Assembly: GCA_021031095.1 (NCBI GenBank)
Contig: JAGFVP010000018.1
Span: 123,215-187,214 of the forward strand
From: Bathelium albidoporum
Lineage: Eukaryota > Ascomycota > Dothideomycetes > Trypetheliales > Trypetheliaceae
Length of the DNA stretch: 64,000 nt
Reading direction: 5' to 3'
In this document: piece after piece, positions 42,801 to 54,469 of the stretch
Layout of the letters: the number at the start of each line of letters is the position of its first letter
Numbering within the stretch: the stretch's first letter is position 1
Made by a program: the position numbers and the translations under genes
The notes under the pieces: generated by a model
What the model saw: only the letters and a program-made list of their open reading frames with translations
Told to the model about the DNA's origin: nothing
Databases searched by the model: none

Positions 42801-45800
42801 AAATGGTGGGTAGGGTCTCTTCGAGTCGCGTGGTACCGAGACCAGCCAGAACTTCAGAAAGTGCTTGAGCAGATCCAAGCCGGTCTCCAGCACCTGTATC
42901 CGATCTGAGCGTTGACATGAGACTTGGAATGAGATCTGGCAGAGCATCTTCCCCAAGTTTCTCTACCAAGGATCCGAGCGCCTTTGAAGCGGTCGCTCGA
43001 GTGGTTGGTACCGGATCTACGGCCGCAATCCTCAGACCAGCAACCAGAATGGGTAGATGGGAGACGAGATCTTTGCGTTCTGCGAGATGTGCGAGACTGC
43101 CGATAATCTGAGCTGATTTGCGTTTAGTAGCAGACCGATCACCCAGTCCGCGTTCCAATATGCGCACGACAAGAGCTAAGGATGGAGCATCCAGGTAGTG
43201 GACAAAGGATACCTTTAACAAGGCATCCAGAGCATCGTCTGTATATTTGGTCGGGTCGCTCAAGGCTTTTAATAAGATGTCGACCAAGCTCTTGATTTCT
43301 GGGTTTTCGATGACTTCGCCGAAACGTTTCAGACTTCGATTGGCAGAGGCTCGGACTTCTTTATGACTATCGTTGAGGACGCCGGTGAGCGGAGGTATGA
43401 TGTCTGGTAGGCTCTGCGACAGCTGTTGTGGATCAAGGTATGCCATTGCCCCTAGAGAGTCGCAAGCACCCTTTTTACTTCGCCATTGCTGTTCGTCAAG
43501 TCCCTCTAGCAGTGTGGGCAGGATCTGCTGAACACCATACGAACTCAGGTTCGCAAAGCATGTCTTTGCAGCATCCAGGCATGCATCTCTGACATCCGTA
43601 CTTGGATCGCCAAACCCGACCAAAAGCTGTGGAACAATTTGGATGACATATGGTTCGAAAATGCGGCCAAGGATAAGGGAGAATAGCTCGTAGGCCAAGA
43701 ATGCTCCTTGTCGTTTATTGGCCTCTTTTTTCTCCTCAGTCGCACCTTTCAGAGCGGACATAATACGACAGTCGCGTAATGTAGATATGCCTTTGCCCCG
43801 TACCAGACCCGCAAGTCCATACGCGGCACCTCTTCGCTCCGCAAATTTTTTAGAATTAAGTAGCTGGTCCATCATTTGCTGCACGTATCCGGAGAAGTCC
43901 TGGATTGATGCGCGTGCAAGCGGCTGCAAGCACTGCGAGGTCGCATATTGAACCGTCTCTGAAGGTGTACTGAGCGTTGCCAATAATCGAGTGATGACCT
44001 TGGGCAATTTTGGATCCGAAGGCGCAAGGTGCCGTGCGACTGCTCCGTAAAGGACAATCACAGCTTCGTTGACTTGGTCTTGTACTTGTGAATCAGAGTC
44101 TGGTGCTTCGAGAGTTGATTCAAAAAGTTGCATGAGCTCCTCAACGTTCGAGTCCGCTCTCTCTGATACAATAATTGAAGCAGCCTCCACCATCTGATCA
44201 CGAACGCGAGCGTTGCGATCTCCCAACGGACCATTGCGCACAAGAAACTGCACAAATGGCACAATACTGTCTGGGTTAAAAGAACGAGCGAGTTCTTTGA
44301 ACGCCAGTCCAATGCCTTCTCTTGCTTCCCACGGATCGGAGAGGTCGGTTTTCTTGACCATGCCGTACTTGTCACGTTCGGGCTTTTTTTCTTTGGCCTT
44401 TTCTGTGTACTCTCTTTCTAGACTTTCTAGAACATCGCGGAAAAGTTCTGGTTGTTGGGAAACAAGGTTCGCAACTGCACGTGAAGCGGCTCTGCGTAGC
44501 TGTCGATCTATTGACCCGAGATATGGTAGAATTTCGCGTACGTTTGTACCAGCACCATTTTCTGTATTACTGTCATTGGTATCGAGGCCATTCTCATCCC
44601 AGACTGATTTGGCAAGGGCGACGTTCTCTTGTACATCATCATGATAGGCCAGCCAGATTTCCTTGCAAAAGTCTAAATGAGTCAGATCCAGCTCCGAATC
44701 AATAGCTTGAAGAGTGCAAGTTCTGACTGGGACCTCGGGAACGATAGTTCCGCTGAGAAGTACACCAATCTCTCTTGGATTTATGTTCCCAGCAATGCTT
44801 CGGCAAAGGTCAAGAAGGCAATCCCGAAGTGCTCTGTAGTGTTGAGGATATTTTTGCAATGATGATACCAGAAGAGTCAACAGCTGTTCGCGCGGAAGGC
44901 GAGGATCAGTGCATGCGTCGGTGTGAAATGAGAGAAACTCCAAGGCCAGGACTATTTGCTCATCAGCCTCTTCGCCTGCCGATTTCTCAATGCCACCTTG
45001 CGCGAGAATCTCGAAAGCCAATGGTAACATGTAGGCTAATGACACTGTGTCGAATGGTCGCTGCTCTCCCATGAATCGCAAGCGGTACATGACACGAGTC
45101 ACCAAGTCACCCAGAAACTCTTGAGCTAAGTTTGCGGGCAATTGCCCAGTTCCCAAAGCCCTTAAAGTAGCTACACCCACGAAAGGCCTGGTAACCCCAA
45201 GACGCGAACTAAGACGTTCAGAAAGAGCAAGGTAAGCAACTACGGCGGCATCCTCTGCGATAAGGCCAACACCTGCAGAGATAGCCTCAAGAAGAGCCTT
45301 GACAGCATATCCCATCCATTCGGCCGCTTCCGTGGGTGGACCTGTTGCAAGGCTTTGGATGATGCCTATTCCTCTTCTGGCCTGGGCTTGTACGATAGAT
45401 ACGTTGGATCGAATCTTGGCTTCCTTTACCAACTGATCATTAACTTTTCTCTGTTCTTCAGCCGTCAATTTTTTGGCTTGACCTTTCTTTGCAGCGATCT
45501 GGGCCCGAAGCTCTTGTTCCCATTTCAAGGTGTCGTAATCTTTTGAAGTCTTGTCGAGAATATTACTCTGCGTCTTGCTACTGAGAACATCAACGAATGC
45601 TGTGCCCTCGGGTGTGCGAAAGATTGCAGCTTCTGTTGGACCAATCGTCTTGAGAAGCTCTGGATCAAGGTCATTGGTAAATTGTCGCGTAAGCCGTGGA
45701 ATGATGGCGGCAGGCGCAACGAATGCTAGGTCAGCTGCGGCGTTGTATGCAGCTCGAGAAAAGAGTGGGGAGGTCAACTCCGGGTTCTAAAGAAGATATT

Positions 45801-48091
45801 GCTTCAGTTGAATGTTCGATGGTCATACAAATCGTGCATTGTGCTTTACCTCGGTATACTTAATGATCTCTTCAAAGCATTCATCGGCATTTCTGTCCAC
45901 CAATTCTCCCGGATCCGTCCCAGTCTTCAAACATATATCAATCCAGGTTACGTGTGGTATAACTTCTGGCCTCAACAGTACGAGAAGACGGATCAGCTTG
46001 TCTTTGATTTCTTTCGGATTCGGATTCGGATTCGTCTTTGGCTCTTGGCTGGGTGGAAGGCAAATGGCTTCAACAGCAGGGTGCAACCGATCACAACCAG
46101 TCTTGGCAATCATTGCTGGTGAATCTTTTTCTTCAAGCTCGATAGAACGAGCCCAACGCCACAGCCCGGTGATTACGGAGTCTGTGACTTTGCTGGGCTC
46201 ATTTGAGTTTGCCTCTGACAGTAAGCGTGCGGCTTCTCTCCTTGCGCTATGAGGTGACGCTGCTGCAGCAATCATGAACAAAAACGCTTCACCCCATATA
46301 GCACATATAGCGGATACTCCAGCGCGATCAGGCAAGTCAGAAGTTATGGACGCCAGGGCACGAGCACACCAAATATAGTCATCCTCTGTAGTCAATCTCG
46401 AGTAAATGCGAGGATTCAATAAGAAAGAGGGTTTGGGTTCAACAACCAAGGTCCGATCTGATATGGAGGCTTTCTTAATAATTGACTGAATACTCGGTTC
46501 ATGGGTTTCTCGCAGTGTTGTTAGACTAAGGGCAGTAGCAACATATGCTGGAGTAATGAGACCATTTTGAATTGCAGGTAGTGGATTGTCCGCTGCATCC
46601 TTCCAGGCTTCGAGGAGCTTTCCGAGAACAGATGATGCAAAGGGCAAGATTTGTTGTTTGAGCGGTTCTTTCAAGGAGAGATTCCAAAGAATATCGCCTG
46701 CGCGTAATGACCATAAGCGCCGCATATTTGCTCGCTTCTCGCACAGCCCTTTGACAAACAGATCAGTCGTTTGAGCGTTCGGTGTCTCGCCCAAGCGAAT
46801 ACCCAGCTCGACGTGTTTCGTGATGGCCCGGGTCTCTGCTTGAACGACATTTTCGTTCGCTTCCTTCAACACTGCACCGGCTAAACCTGAAACGACTTTG
46901 TCAGCGAGATCCTTTGTTCCAGGCAGTGCCTCAATCATTTGCGCGTGAAGGATTCTCTGATCTACAGAGGTGACCTTTCCTTGCTTGAGTGGGGTAAGGA
47001 GTTCTGCCGCCACTTTTTCTATTTGACCATCTCCATGAGACCTGGACGCTAATGCTTTGAATGTTCTTAATACCCCGTCCCGGACAGCTGCATTTGTCGA
47101 CTTGAGATTTGACATCAAAGGCTTCATCAGGTTCGCCTGTAGCGCCTGGGATAGATTGATGCCTGAATCCAAGGAAATTATTACAGGCGCAATGAGATCA
47201 TTCAGTACAATTTCCGGCGCTCGGAGTAAAGCTTTTTCGAAAGCAGGAACGAGCTCCTCACGAAAGTCATCCGCGGTGGTGAACGAAGCAAAAAAGTCGT
47301 CGAGGCCGTCTCCAACATGCCTGGGCAGCGGTGTTCGTGACCCCAAGATTTCGCGGACGTAGAATGAATAATAGTCTTTCTTTTTCCCTTCCACCACTTT
47401 TTCCAGAGGCGGCAACCTGGACGCTACTCCAGCAACGACGCCAAGCATTGGAGCATTAGTCGTAGCCTGGGGGCCTTTAGAGGTCAACGCCGCAATAATC
47501 TCTCCGGCGGACGCTGGGCCGTATGCTTCTGACCTAAATAGCTTCCGCAAGCCACGCCGAGTGACAACAAGCGCCCCATGTCTGATAGTCTCCTTGGCAC
47601 TTGATCCAAGGCACGTGTCCAACACACGAGCGTCGGCTTTGATTATGTCTAGGTACCATTCCTGCTTTGCACGATCCTCGGACAGTTGCTCTAGCAATAC
47701 TGAGAACCATTCTGTCAACACGAAGGCGTTTGCGGGTGCAATTGTTGGCTTTTCAGCTTCTTTCTTCAAGGTCTCCACCAGCTGCAGAAGCGCTCCGTGG
47801 TATTGTTTTGTAGAGGCGACAGCTCTGAGGCATTGCTGCACAGCGCGGCGTGATGGGCGGTCGCGGTAATAGGCATAGGTTTGGAAGAGTAATTGCAGAA
47901 TCAAGCCGATATTCTGGGTCTCTACGTCGAAACAGGAATTAGATACTCTGCTTGGTAAGAATGAGAGGTCACTTACCCTTTCCTAGCAATTGCTCATGGA
48001 GCGTATTAAGCTCAGCAGTTCTCCGCTTTGTAGAGCTGCTGCCAAGCGCGTCTTGAAGGCTGTCCACATCCTGAACTCCATTCTGGGCCAT
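39872..48091 (-). CDS. GCN1: GCN1, activator of the eIF2-alpha kinase GCN2
   Basis: GCN1 binds ribosomes and activates GCN2 during amino-acid starvation or ribosome collisions. Four exons (48091-47977, 47921-45850, 45786-40495, 40435-39872; introns of 55, 63 and 59 bp) encode 2680 residues, the expected size. All intron phases agree. The protein is HEAT repeats throughout. The eEF3-like central block is clear: AAYGLAGLVRGKGISTLRDC, AFLAYELFSLILGRIFEPYV, RSKKGACDSLGAMAYLDPQQ, LPDIIPPLTGVLNDSHKEVR and VPTTRATASKALGSLVEKLG. Exon 1 encodes only 38 codons (MAQNGVQDVDSLQDALGSSS). The last exon is set by the join IATN-KAIIADNCVLAAGKFLL and ends VGKVDLGEGAFDEG. The gene diverges from the DHX29-like helicase. 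The end of exon 3 would read VSLLRSPN and stop if the last intron were retained. Confidence 0.95.
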
Positions 48092-48541
48092 ATTTAGGCT
48101 AGTTCCATAGTAGATACGCTGTAAATTAACGTGTACCGCAATATTTCCCCGTGTATTTCTCAGAGTCACGGCTGCTCAGAAATTCCGATATTTGATCCTG
48201 GTGGGATGCAAGACCCTGAAATCTGGAGCAGCTTTTCTTTGGGCTCGACCTTTTTAAATAAAGTACAGACCTTCACCCCACACATCTCACAAATCCATTC
48301 ACACGACTCGACGATCGGGTTCTATCTTCCTTGGGTCTAACCTTCGACAGCCATGACTTCTTCGTCAGTCTTCTCAACGAATAAGAGGACTTCCAAACAC
48401 ATCTGGGGTGAATTACATCATCGTCCAAACCTATCAACACATTTCCCGTCGCGCATACCTTGATAGACCGTTGTCCCAAGGTCGTGTATTTGAATTCTGT
48501 ACAGCCTCTAGTATCCAGTGCTTGATCAACAGAGGATCAAA
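48092..48541. promoter_or_regulatory. Divergent promoter region GCN1 / DHX29-like helicase
   Basis: 450 bp between divergent starts. It includes a 36-codon upstream ORF (48353-48463) on the plus strand. No named element was recognised. Confidence 0.5.
48353..48463 (+). promoter_or_regulatory. Candidate upstream ORF (36 codons) before the DHX29-like gene
   Basis: ATG 48353 in a good context (CAGCCATGA) opens a 36-residue Ser/Thr/His-rich frame ending in TGA at 48461-48463, 78 bp before the main ATG at 48542. If on the mRNA it could lower translation of the helicase. It has no recognisable domain. Confidence 0.4.
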
Positions 48542-51500
48542 ATGGCACCGAAGAAGAAGAAGTCTAAGTCCACAGCCAATCCTACCCGAGGCTTTGCAAC
48601 AACGTCCATACCAAGTAGGACCAAGCCGGAGGAGAACGCTGACGATGTTGCGTCGGACTCTCAATCAAAGAGCAAAGATACTCACGCTACTCCGAGGGTA
48701 TCCAATGTCGCCGATTCAAACGAACGGAAGGCGACGAAGGACAAGTCAGAAGAGCTCGATCAATTAAGTCCTGAGGAACTGGAGCAGCAACTTGAAAGAT
48801 CGGAGCTTCAGCTTTTAGTAGACAAATATACCTCTAAAAACCGCCAAACTTCCTCCCGGGCCGCAACCAAGCTCATCATCGACAAAAGAGTTTTGAGAGG
48901 CCAAGCAGTATCTCTCCGGACCAAAGACTGGCTCCCAGACCATCTCGTGCAGTCAATACTGCAACTAGTTCAAGAAGAGGAAGGCGATGTACAAATGTCT
49001 CGAGACCGCTTCAAAAAGCCTCCGATTTCTGAAGAAGACCTTATATTGAAGTTATGGTGTTTACGCGGGACACTCATACAGTGTGGCTTCAATCCAACCG
49101 AGGTAGAACGTACGTTGGATTACCTTGCCAAGGATTCTGGCGCAATCAACTTCGACACACAGCCTTGGGGTATCTCAGAGGCACTTGAGCGCTTGGCCAT
49201 TCAATCTAATGATCAAATTCTTCCTCCCTACAACCTCGACTTGAGTAAATCATTCCAAACCTCTGAGACTCCATCGAGATCAGGTATGCGTACGAGAGTT
49301 ACCCATTTCTACCACAATTCTAACGACGACAGAAACCCCACCTCTTCCCATTGAAACACAGAAGGCGTTCTCGGAAACATTTAGGGATGCATCAATCCAA
49401 GCAAAGCCTAATACGGAAAATGTCTCCGCTGATCAAGCCATTATGGTCGATGGGACTGACTCGTCGGAATTTGTTGAAAGTGACTTCGATAGTGATCTGG
49501 AACCTGAGGAGTTGGTGTCCACTTATATTCGAATCAAGAGTCGACTCTTCCAGCGAAGACCTGACTTGGTGACGGTTCAAACACAGAACAAGAACACAAG
49601 ATATGCCAAGGCTTCAAATATACGAGCAAATGTCCCGCCTACTCCGGAGATCAAAAGGCTGCAGCACAAGCTGCAGAAGATTGAATCTGATGTGCTTTTC
49701 GATGAGGTACAAGCCGACTCAGCCTGGAAGACGACTCATATAAATTTGGTACGGGAGGATGCAGCAAGGCAAAAGCTTCGTCTCGACAATACGAGTGTAG
49801 ATGGAACAAGCGCTGAATCAAGTTCTCGAGGTAGCTCTGTTCCAGCTACTGCTGCACCGAGGAACGAGGTCATTGTTGATTCCCCCAAACCTGTACCAGC
49901 AGTCATGGATGAAGACGATATGTTGGGAGGAATGTTTGCGGCCACAGCTGGGGAAACCGAAGCAGAAGTCAGCACTGAGGCCCAAGACGAGCAATCTTCT
50001 ACTAATATCACCATTCGAGATTTTGGACGAGCTTCAGGACTTAGCCCGAAAAGAATTCTTGAAGAAGCCTGCAGAGCAAGGGATCCTTCTGCAAAGCTTT
50101 CATTCAAACATGTCTCGCAGACCACTTATGCCAGTCGGCATGCCCTCTTGATTGTGTGGTCAAAAGATCAAGATACATCTCACTCATTTTCGATTCCAGA
50201 AATCCATTGTGCTGCGGAATTGCGTCGTACTACCGTCACGATGACTTCAATTGCAACCCCGGACCTTGGTCAGAGTGAATCATACGTAGCCACAGCTGCT
50301 CTTTTTACCCTCTTTTCGGGGTATCCCAAGGAAGAAAAGGCTTATTTGAGATTGCCAGCTACATGGCGAGATCTTTGGACCGAATTTGCCACAGCAAAAC
50401 AAGAACAGACGGATGCAGAAGAGAGGGAGACGTTGCGTAGCCTGAGAGACATAGTGCGACACCACACTGAGGGAAACCAAAGTGAAGAAGACGATATTAT
50501 TCTCAAAGGCGGCTTTCAAAGACGCGCGCAAAATCTCGAAAGTGGTGGCACTTCACCTGCTCCAGAACTAGACCACACTAGTTCCTCCGAAGCACTACAG
50601 CAAATGTGGAAGCGCAAATCTTCGACTCCGTCGTACCAACGAATGCTTACAGTGAGATCGACATTGCCCATCGCAAATTTTCGGGATGACGTGCTTGATA
50701 CCATTGAGCGAAACCAGATCACCATTATCTGTGGTGAAACCGGATGTGGAAAAAGTACACAAGTTCCAGCTTACATCCTCGAACGTCAGCTTTCTCAGGG
50801 CAAAGCCTGCAAAATTTACTGCACGCAGCCTCGGAGAATCTCGGCGATCTCACTTGCGCAGCGGGTCAGTGAGGAATTGGGCGAAAATAAGTTTGATTGC
50901 GGAACATCAAGATCGCTTGTGGGGTACGCTATTCGCCTAGAGTCGCAAACAACAGCTCAAACCAGACTTGTGTACGCTACGGTCGGCATACTTCTCCGGA
51001 TGTTTGAGTCTGCTCGAGGTTTAGAGGAAATTACACACTTGGTAATTGACGAGGTCCATGAACGAAGTATAGATACGGATTTCTTGCTCGTTCTGCTTCG
51101 GTCGTTGATGATAGAGCGGCCTGATTTGAAAGTTATTCTCATGAGCGCTACTGTTGATGCAGATCGCTTCTCAAGATACCTGGACAACGCCCCGACACTG
51201 AATATACCTGGAAGAACATTTCCTGTCCATGCCAAATTTCTCGAAGACGCAATAGAGGCCACCGGCTACCGGCCGAGCGATGCTGGCCAAGATACCATAG
51301 ATAACACTGGCGAAGAAAGTGAGGAAGATGGTGCAGGAACGAACAGCCCCAGTAATGCTCAAAACCTTCGGGAATACAGCAATACTACCATCAATGTGCT
51401 TCGTAATTTTGACGAATATCGGGTGGATTATGGGTTGATTGTAGCTTTGCTCGAGAAGGTAGCATTCGATCCAACGTACGCAAAATTCAGCAAGGCAATT

Positions 51501-53085
51501 CTAGTATTTTTGCCAGGGATTAACGAAGTAAGGAAAGCAACAGCTCAAAGAAGATGTCATAATTAACCCTGTGCAGATTCGTAGACTAAACGACATGTTA
51601 GTAGGCCACCCTCGCTTCATGCACGGCTGGCTTATACATCCACTACATTCTACGATTTCAAGCGAGGATCAGCAGCAAGCATTTCTGATTCCACCTCAGG
51701 GAATGAGGAAGATTGTGTTATCGACAAACATCACAGAGACTTCTGTTACGATTCCAGACATCGTCTGCGTCATCGATACTGCAAAACACAAAGAAATGAG
51801 ATATGACGAGCGTCGGCAATTATCTCGACTTACCCAAGCTTTCATCTCACGGGCGAATGCGAAGCAGCGACGTGGACGAGCAGGCCGTGTTCAGGAGGGC
51901 ATATGTTTTCATCTAATCACAAAACATCGACATGACAACATCATCGCTTTGCAGCAAACTCCTGAAATGCTGCGCCTCTCGCTCCAAGAGCTCTGTATGC
52001 GCGTTAAGATATGCAAACTCGGCAGTATCGAAGACACCCTATCCCAAGCACTTGATCCTCCTTCAGCAAAGAATATCCGAAGGGCTATAGATGCATTGAT
52101 TGAGGTTAATGCCTTGACGTCAGCTGAGGAGCTGACCGATCTTGGGAAACAGCTTGCGAAATTACCTCTCGATGCCCACCTTGGAAAGCTAGTGCTTGTA
52201 GCTAGCGTCCTAGGATGTCTCGATTTTGCCTTGACGATAGCTGCTATGCTTTCATCCAAATCTCCCTTCATCACTCCCATTGGTCAAAGACAGCGGGCAG
52301 ATGCTGTGCGCCTGGCTTTCAAGAAGGGTGACTCGGATCTTCTTACTGCATACAACGCGTACAGCGCATGGCGTCGGGTCTGCGAAAGCGGAACATCCGA
52401 TTGGCAGTTCTGCAAGAAGAATTTCCTCGGGCCGCAAAACCTTGCTGGCATCGAAGATCTCAAAGCTCAACTTCTCGGCTCTCTTGTCGATGCCGGCTTT
52501 GTGATCCTCAATCCCACGGAACGCTCTGCTCTTGACCGTGCACGATTCTCGCACCGGAACCGAAACTTTGTGCCGGAGCCTGCTCACTATAACCTCAATA
52601 ACGAAAATGAGATCATCGTCAATTCGGTGGTGGCATGGAGCTTCTATCCCAAGCTTCTGACACGCGACGGTAAAGGCTGGCGCAATGTCGCAAACAACCA
52701 GTCGGTTTCCCTCCATCCTACCTCTGTCAACAAGACAGCGGACTCCAGAATCAAATTCCTGTCCTTTTACCACATTATGCAATCGTCTGCTCGATTCACC
52801 AACGCCCACGAAACGTCGCCTTGTCCGGATATCTCGCTTGTGCTGCTAGCTGGAGAGGCGGATTTCAAGCTTTACGCTGGAGTTATTGTGGTTGATGGGA
52901 ATCGATTACGGTTCATGGTAGATGACTGGAAGATGATGATTGTACTGAAGAGACTAAGGGAGAGGATGAAAGAGGTAGTGGACAGGAAGATGAAGAAGCC
53001 TGGGGTAGCTCTGCCTGAAAGATTGCAGGAATGGGTCGAAATTTGGAGGAGGGTAATGAGTGCGGAAGGGAGAAAGTTAAATTAA
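48542..53085 (+). CDS. DExH-box RNA helicase, DHX29-like (YLR419W family)
   Basis: DHX29 relatives unwind RNA and assist 40S scanning on structured mRNAs. Three exons (48542-49283, 49333-51527, 51577-53085; two 49-bp introns) encode 1481 residues, starting at MAPKKKKSKST. The N-third is charged and helical, with a UBA-like patch (CGFNPTEVERTLDYL). An RWD-like segment precedes the core (SIATPDLGQSESYVATAALFTLFSG). Helicase motifs are I GETGCGKSTQVPA, Ia TQPRRISAISLAQRV, II DEVH (LVIDEVHERSIDTDFLL), III MSATVDADRFS and VI QRRGRAGRVQEG. HA2 and OB-fold domains follow (LPLDAHLGKLVLVASVLGC; LHPTSVNKTADSRIKFLSFY). Motif II is DEVH rather than DEAH. The family is clear; orthology to DHX29 is likely but not proven by eye. 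Confidence 0.9.
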
Positions 53086-53197
53086 GTTCTACGAACGCGT
53101 TGGATCTTCAAATGCTAGAAATGGTATTTCGGAGATGTTATTATCAAGGTTGACTGTATCCATGTGGCACGCTCGAACTGTATGTCAAAGGCGGAAG

Positions 53198-54033
53198 CTA
53201 CATATTTGCAAGTCCACCATCTATCAGTAAATTCTGTCCTGTGATCGATCGACTCAAGGCCAGCGTTCTGATTGCATCGGCAACATCTTCCACCGTCGCC
53301 AGCCGCTTCAGCTTCGTATTATTCCTACTCGCCTCTCTCTTCGCCTCGGGGAACTTCATGCCCCATTCCGTCAACATCAGTCCCGGACTCACACTGTTGA
53401 CTCTTATCCGCGGACTACAGATAACGGCCAAGGACTTGGCAAGATGGATCTGCGCCGCCTTCGTCACCATGTACGGCAAGCTGCTGCCGCTCGGCTTCAC
53501 GCCCGCGATGCTCGCCGTCGTGATGAAGCATCCCTCGCTCTTGTCCAGCTCGTCTCTGCATTCCGCCATGAGCCAGAGATGCGACTTGACGTTGTACGCG
53601 AAGCACCGGTCCCAGTCCTCGTCGGCCAGGCCCTCAGCCAGGTTCATGAAGTTGGTCACGCGCGTCCAGCCGTGGTTGGAGACGACGACGTCGAGACGGC
53701 CCATGGCCGAGAGCGTCTCGGCGACGAGGGCTTGCACGGCGGGTTTGGAGGAGACGTCTGCGCGAACGCTGTGGAAGCGGGGCGAGCTTTGGTGGTCTTT
53801 GGCCACGGTGCTGGGTATGGAGGAGAGCTCGGTGATCAGCGATTGGGCACGATCGGCATTGTTTGCATAGTTGATGACCTAGAGGTATCATAGCTGTCAG
53901 AGGCTAGAGTACAGTGAGTGTCTGAATCTTGGAACAATCTTACGAGTCTAAAGTCGTGCGCCAAAGCTCTAGCAACTTGGGCTCCAAGACCGGCAGTGCC
54001 CGCGGTGATCAGCGCGACTTTCTGGGCCGCCAT
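53198..54033 (-). CDS. Short-chain dehydrogenase/reductase
   Basis: SDRs are NAD(P)-dependent oxidoreductases; the substrate cannot be read here. Two exons (54033-53944 and 53878-53198; 65-bp intron, phase 0) give 256 residues, the classical SDR size. The cofactor motif is TAGTAGLG (a TGxxxGxG variant) after VALI, with NYAN next. RVDV-like DVVVSNHGW replaces the usual NNAG. The catalytic Ser lies in FITTASIAGVKPSG and the YxxxK in YMVTKAAQIHLAKSLA. RVNSVSPGLMLTEWG and ITGQNLLIDGG complete the fold. A 30-codon hydrophobic ORF ends in a stop overlapping this start (TGATG). The next gene upstream on the same strand is a DAL5-type permease, so a small catabolic pair is possible but unproven. Confidence 0.92.
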
Positions 54034-54125
54034 CACAACTCTTTTAACCTCTTTCGAAGGAAGGCAACAAAGGCCAGAGGTACAGCGAGCACGATCAGGA
54101 CATAAAACCACTGGTACACTTCCAT
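54033..54125 (-). CDS. Possible 30-residue single-pass membrane microprotein or uORF, overlapping the SDR start
   Basis: ATG 54125 opens a 30-codon frame that begins MEVYQWFYVLIVLAVPLAFV and ends with a basic tail, RKRLKEL. This has the form of one transmembrane helix of about 19 residues with a positive cytosolic end. The context is strong (A at -3, G at +4). Its TGA overlaps the SDR ATG by one base (TGATG), the arrangement used for termination-reinitiation. It could be a regulatory uORF, a true microprotein made from a bicistronic mRNA, or chance. I do not recognise the peptide. No intron joining it to the SDR frame was found. Confidence 0.4.
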   Translation of the reverse strand: MEVYQWFYVLIVLAVPLAFVAFLRKRLKEL

Positions 54126-54469
54126 TCTGGGGACTGCCTGACGCAGTAAAATACTAGCTGGGTACCTCTTCTTCGGGTTGTGGGGCAATCGGGTGCGGAA
54201 GTCATTGCGGAATCCTTCCGTCAAGAGTACTCTTATTCTACCCAAATCATAAGTCTGAATCACATCACGGTAGCCCCCATCAAAATCTTGGCTATCTTGC
54301 CGGCTGGTTTTTTTAATAAAGAAAGATCAGTATAGAATCAAAGTCAGACTTCAGAATGAGGGTCTCCTTGATCTGACTCGTCAAGGGATGCCGACATCTC
54401 TCTTGTCACTCCCTGATGCATTGAGGCAGATCAACGACAATCGCTCGAATAACATATTTCTAATATACG
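54126..54469. other. Spacer between SDR leader and permease 3' end
   Basis: About 340 bp on the head-to-tail junction of two minus-strand genes. It should hold the SDR promoter and the permease 3' untranslated region. A T-rich run lies at about 54306-54315. No further feature is seen. Confidence 0.5.
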
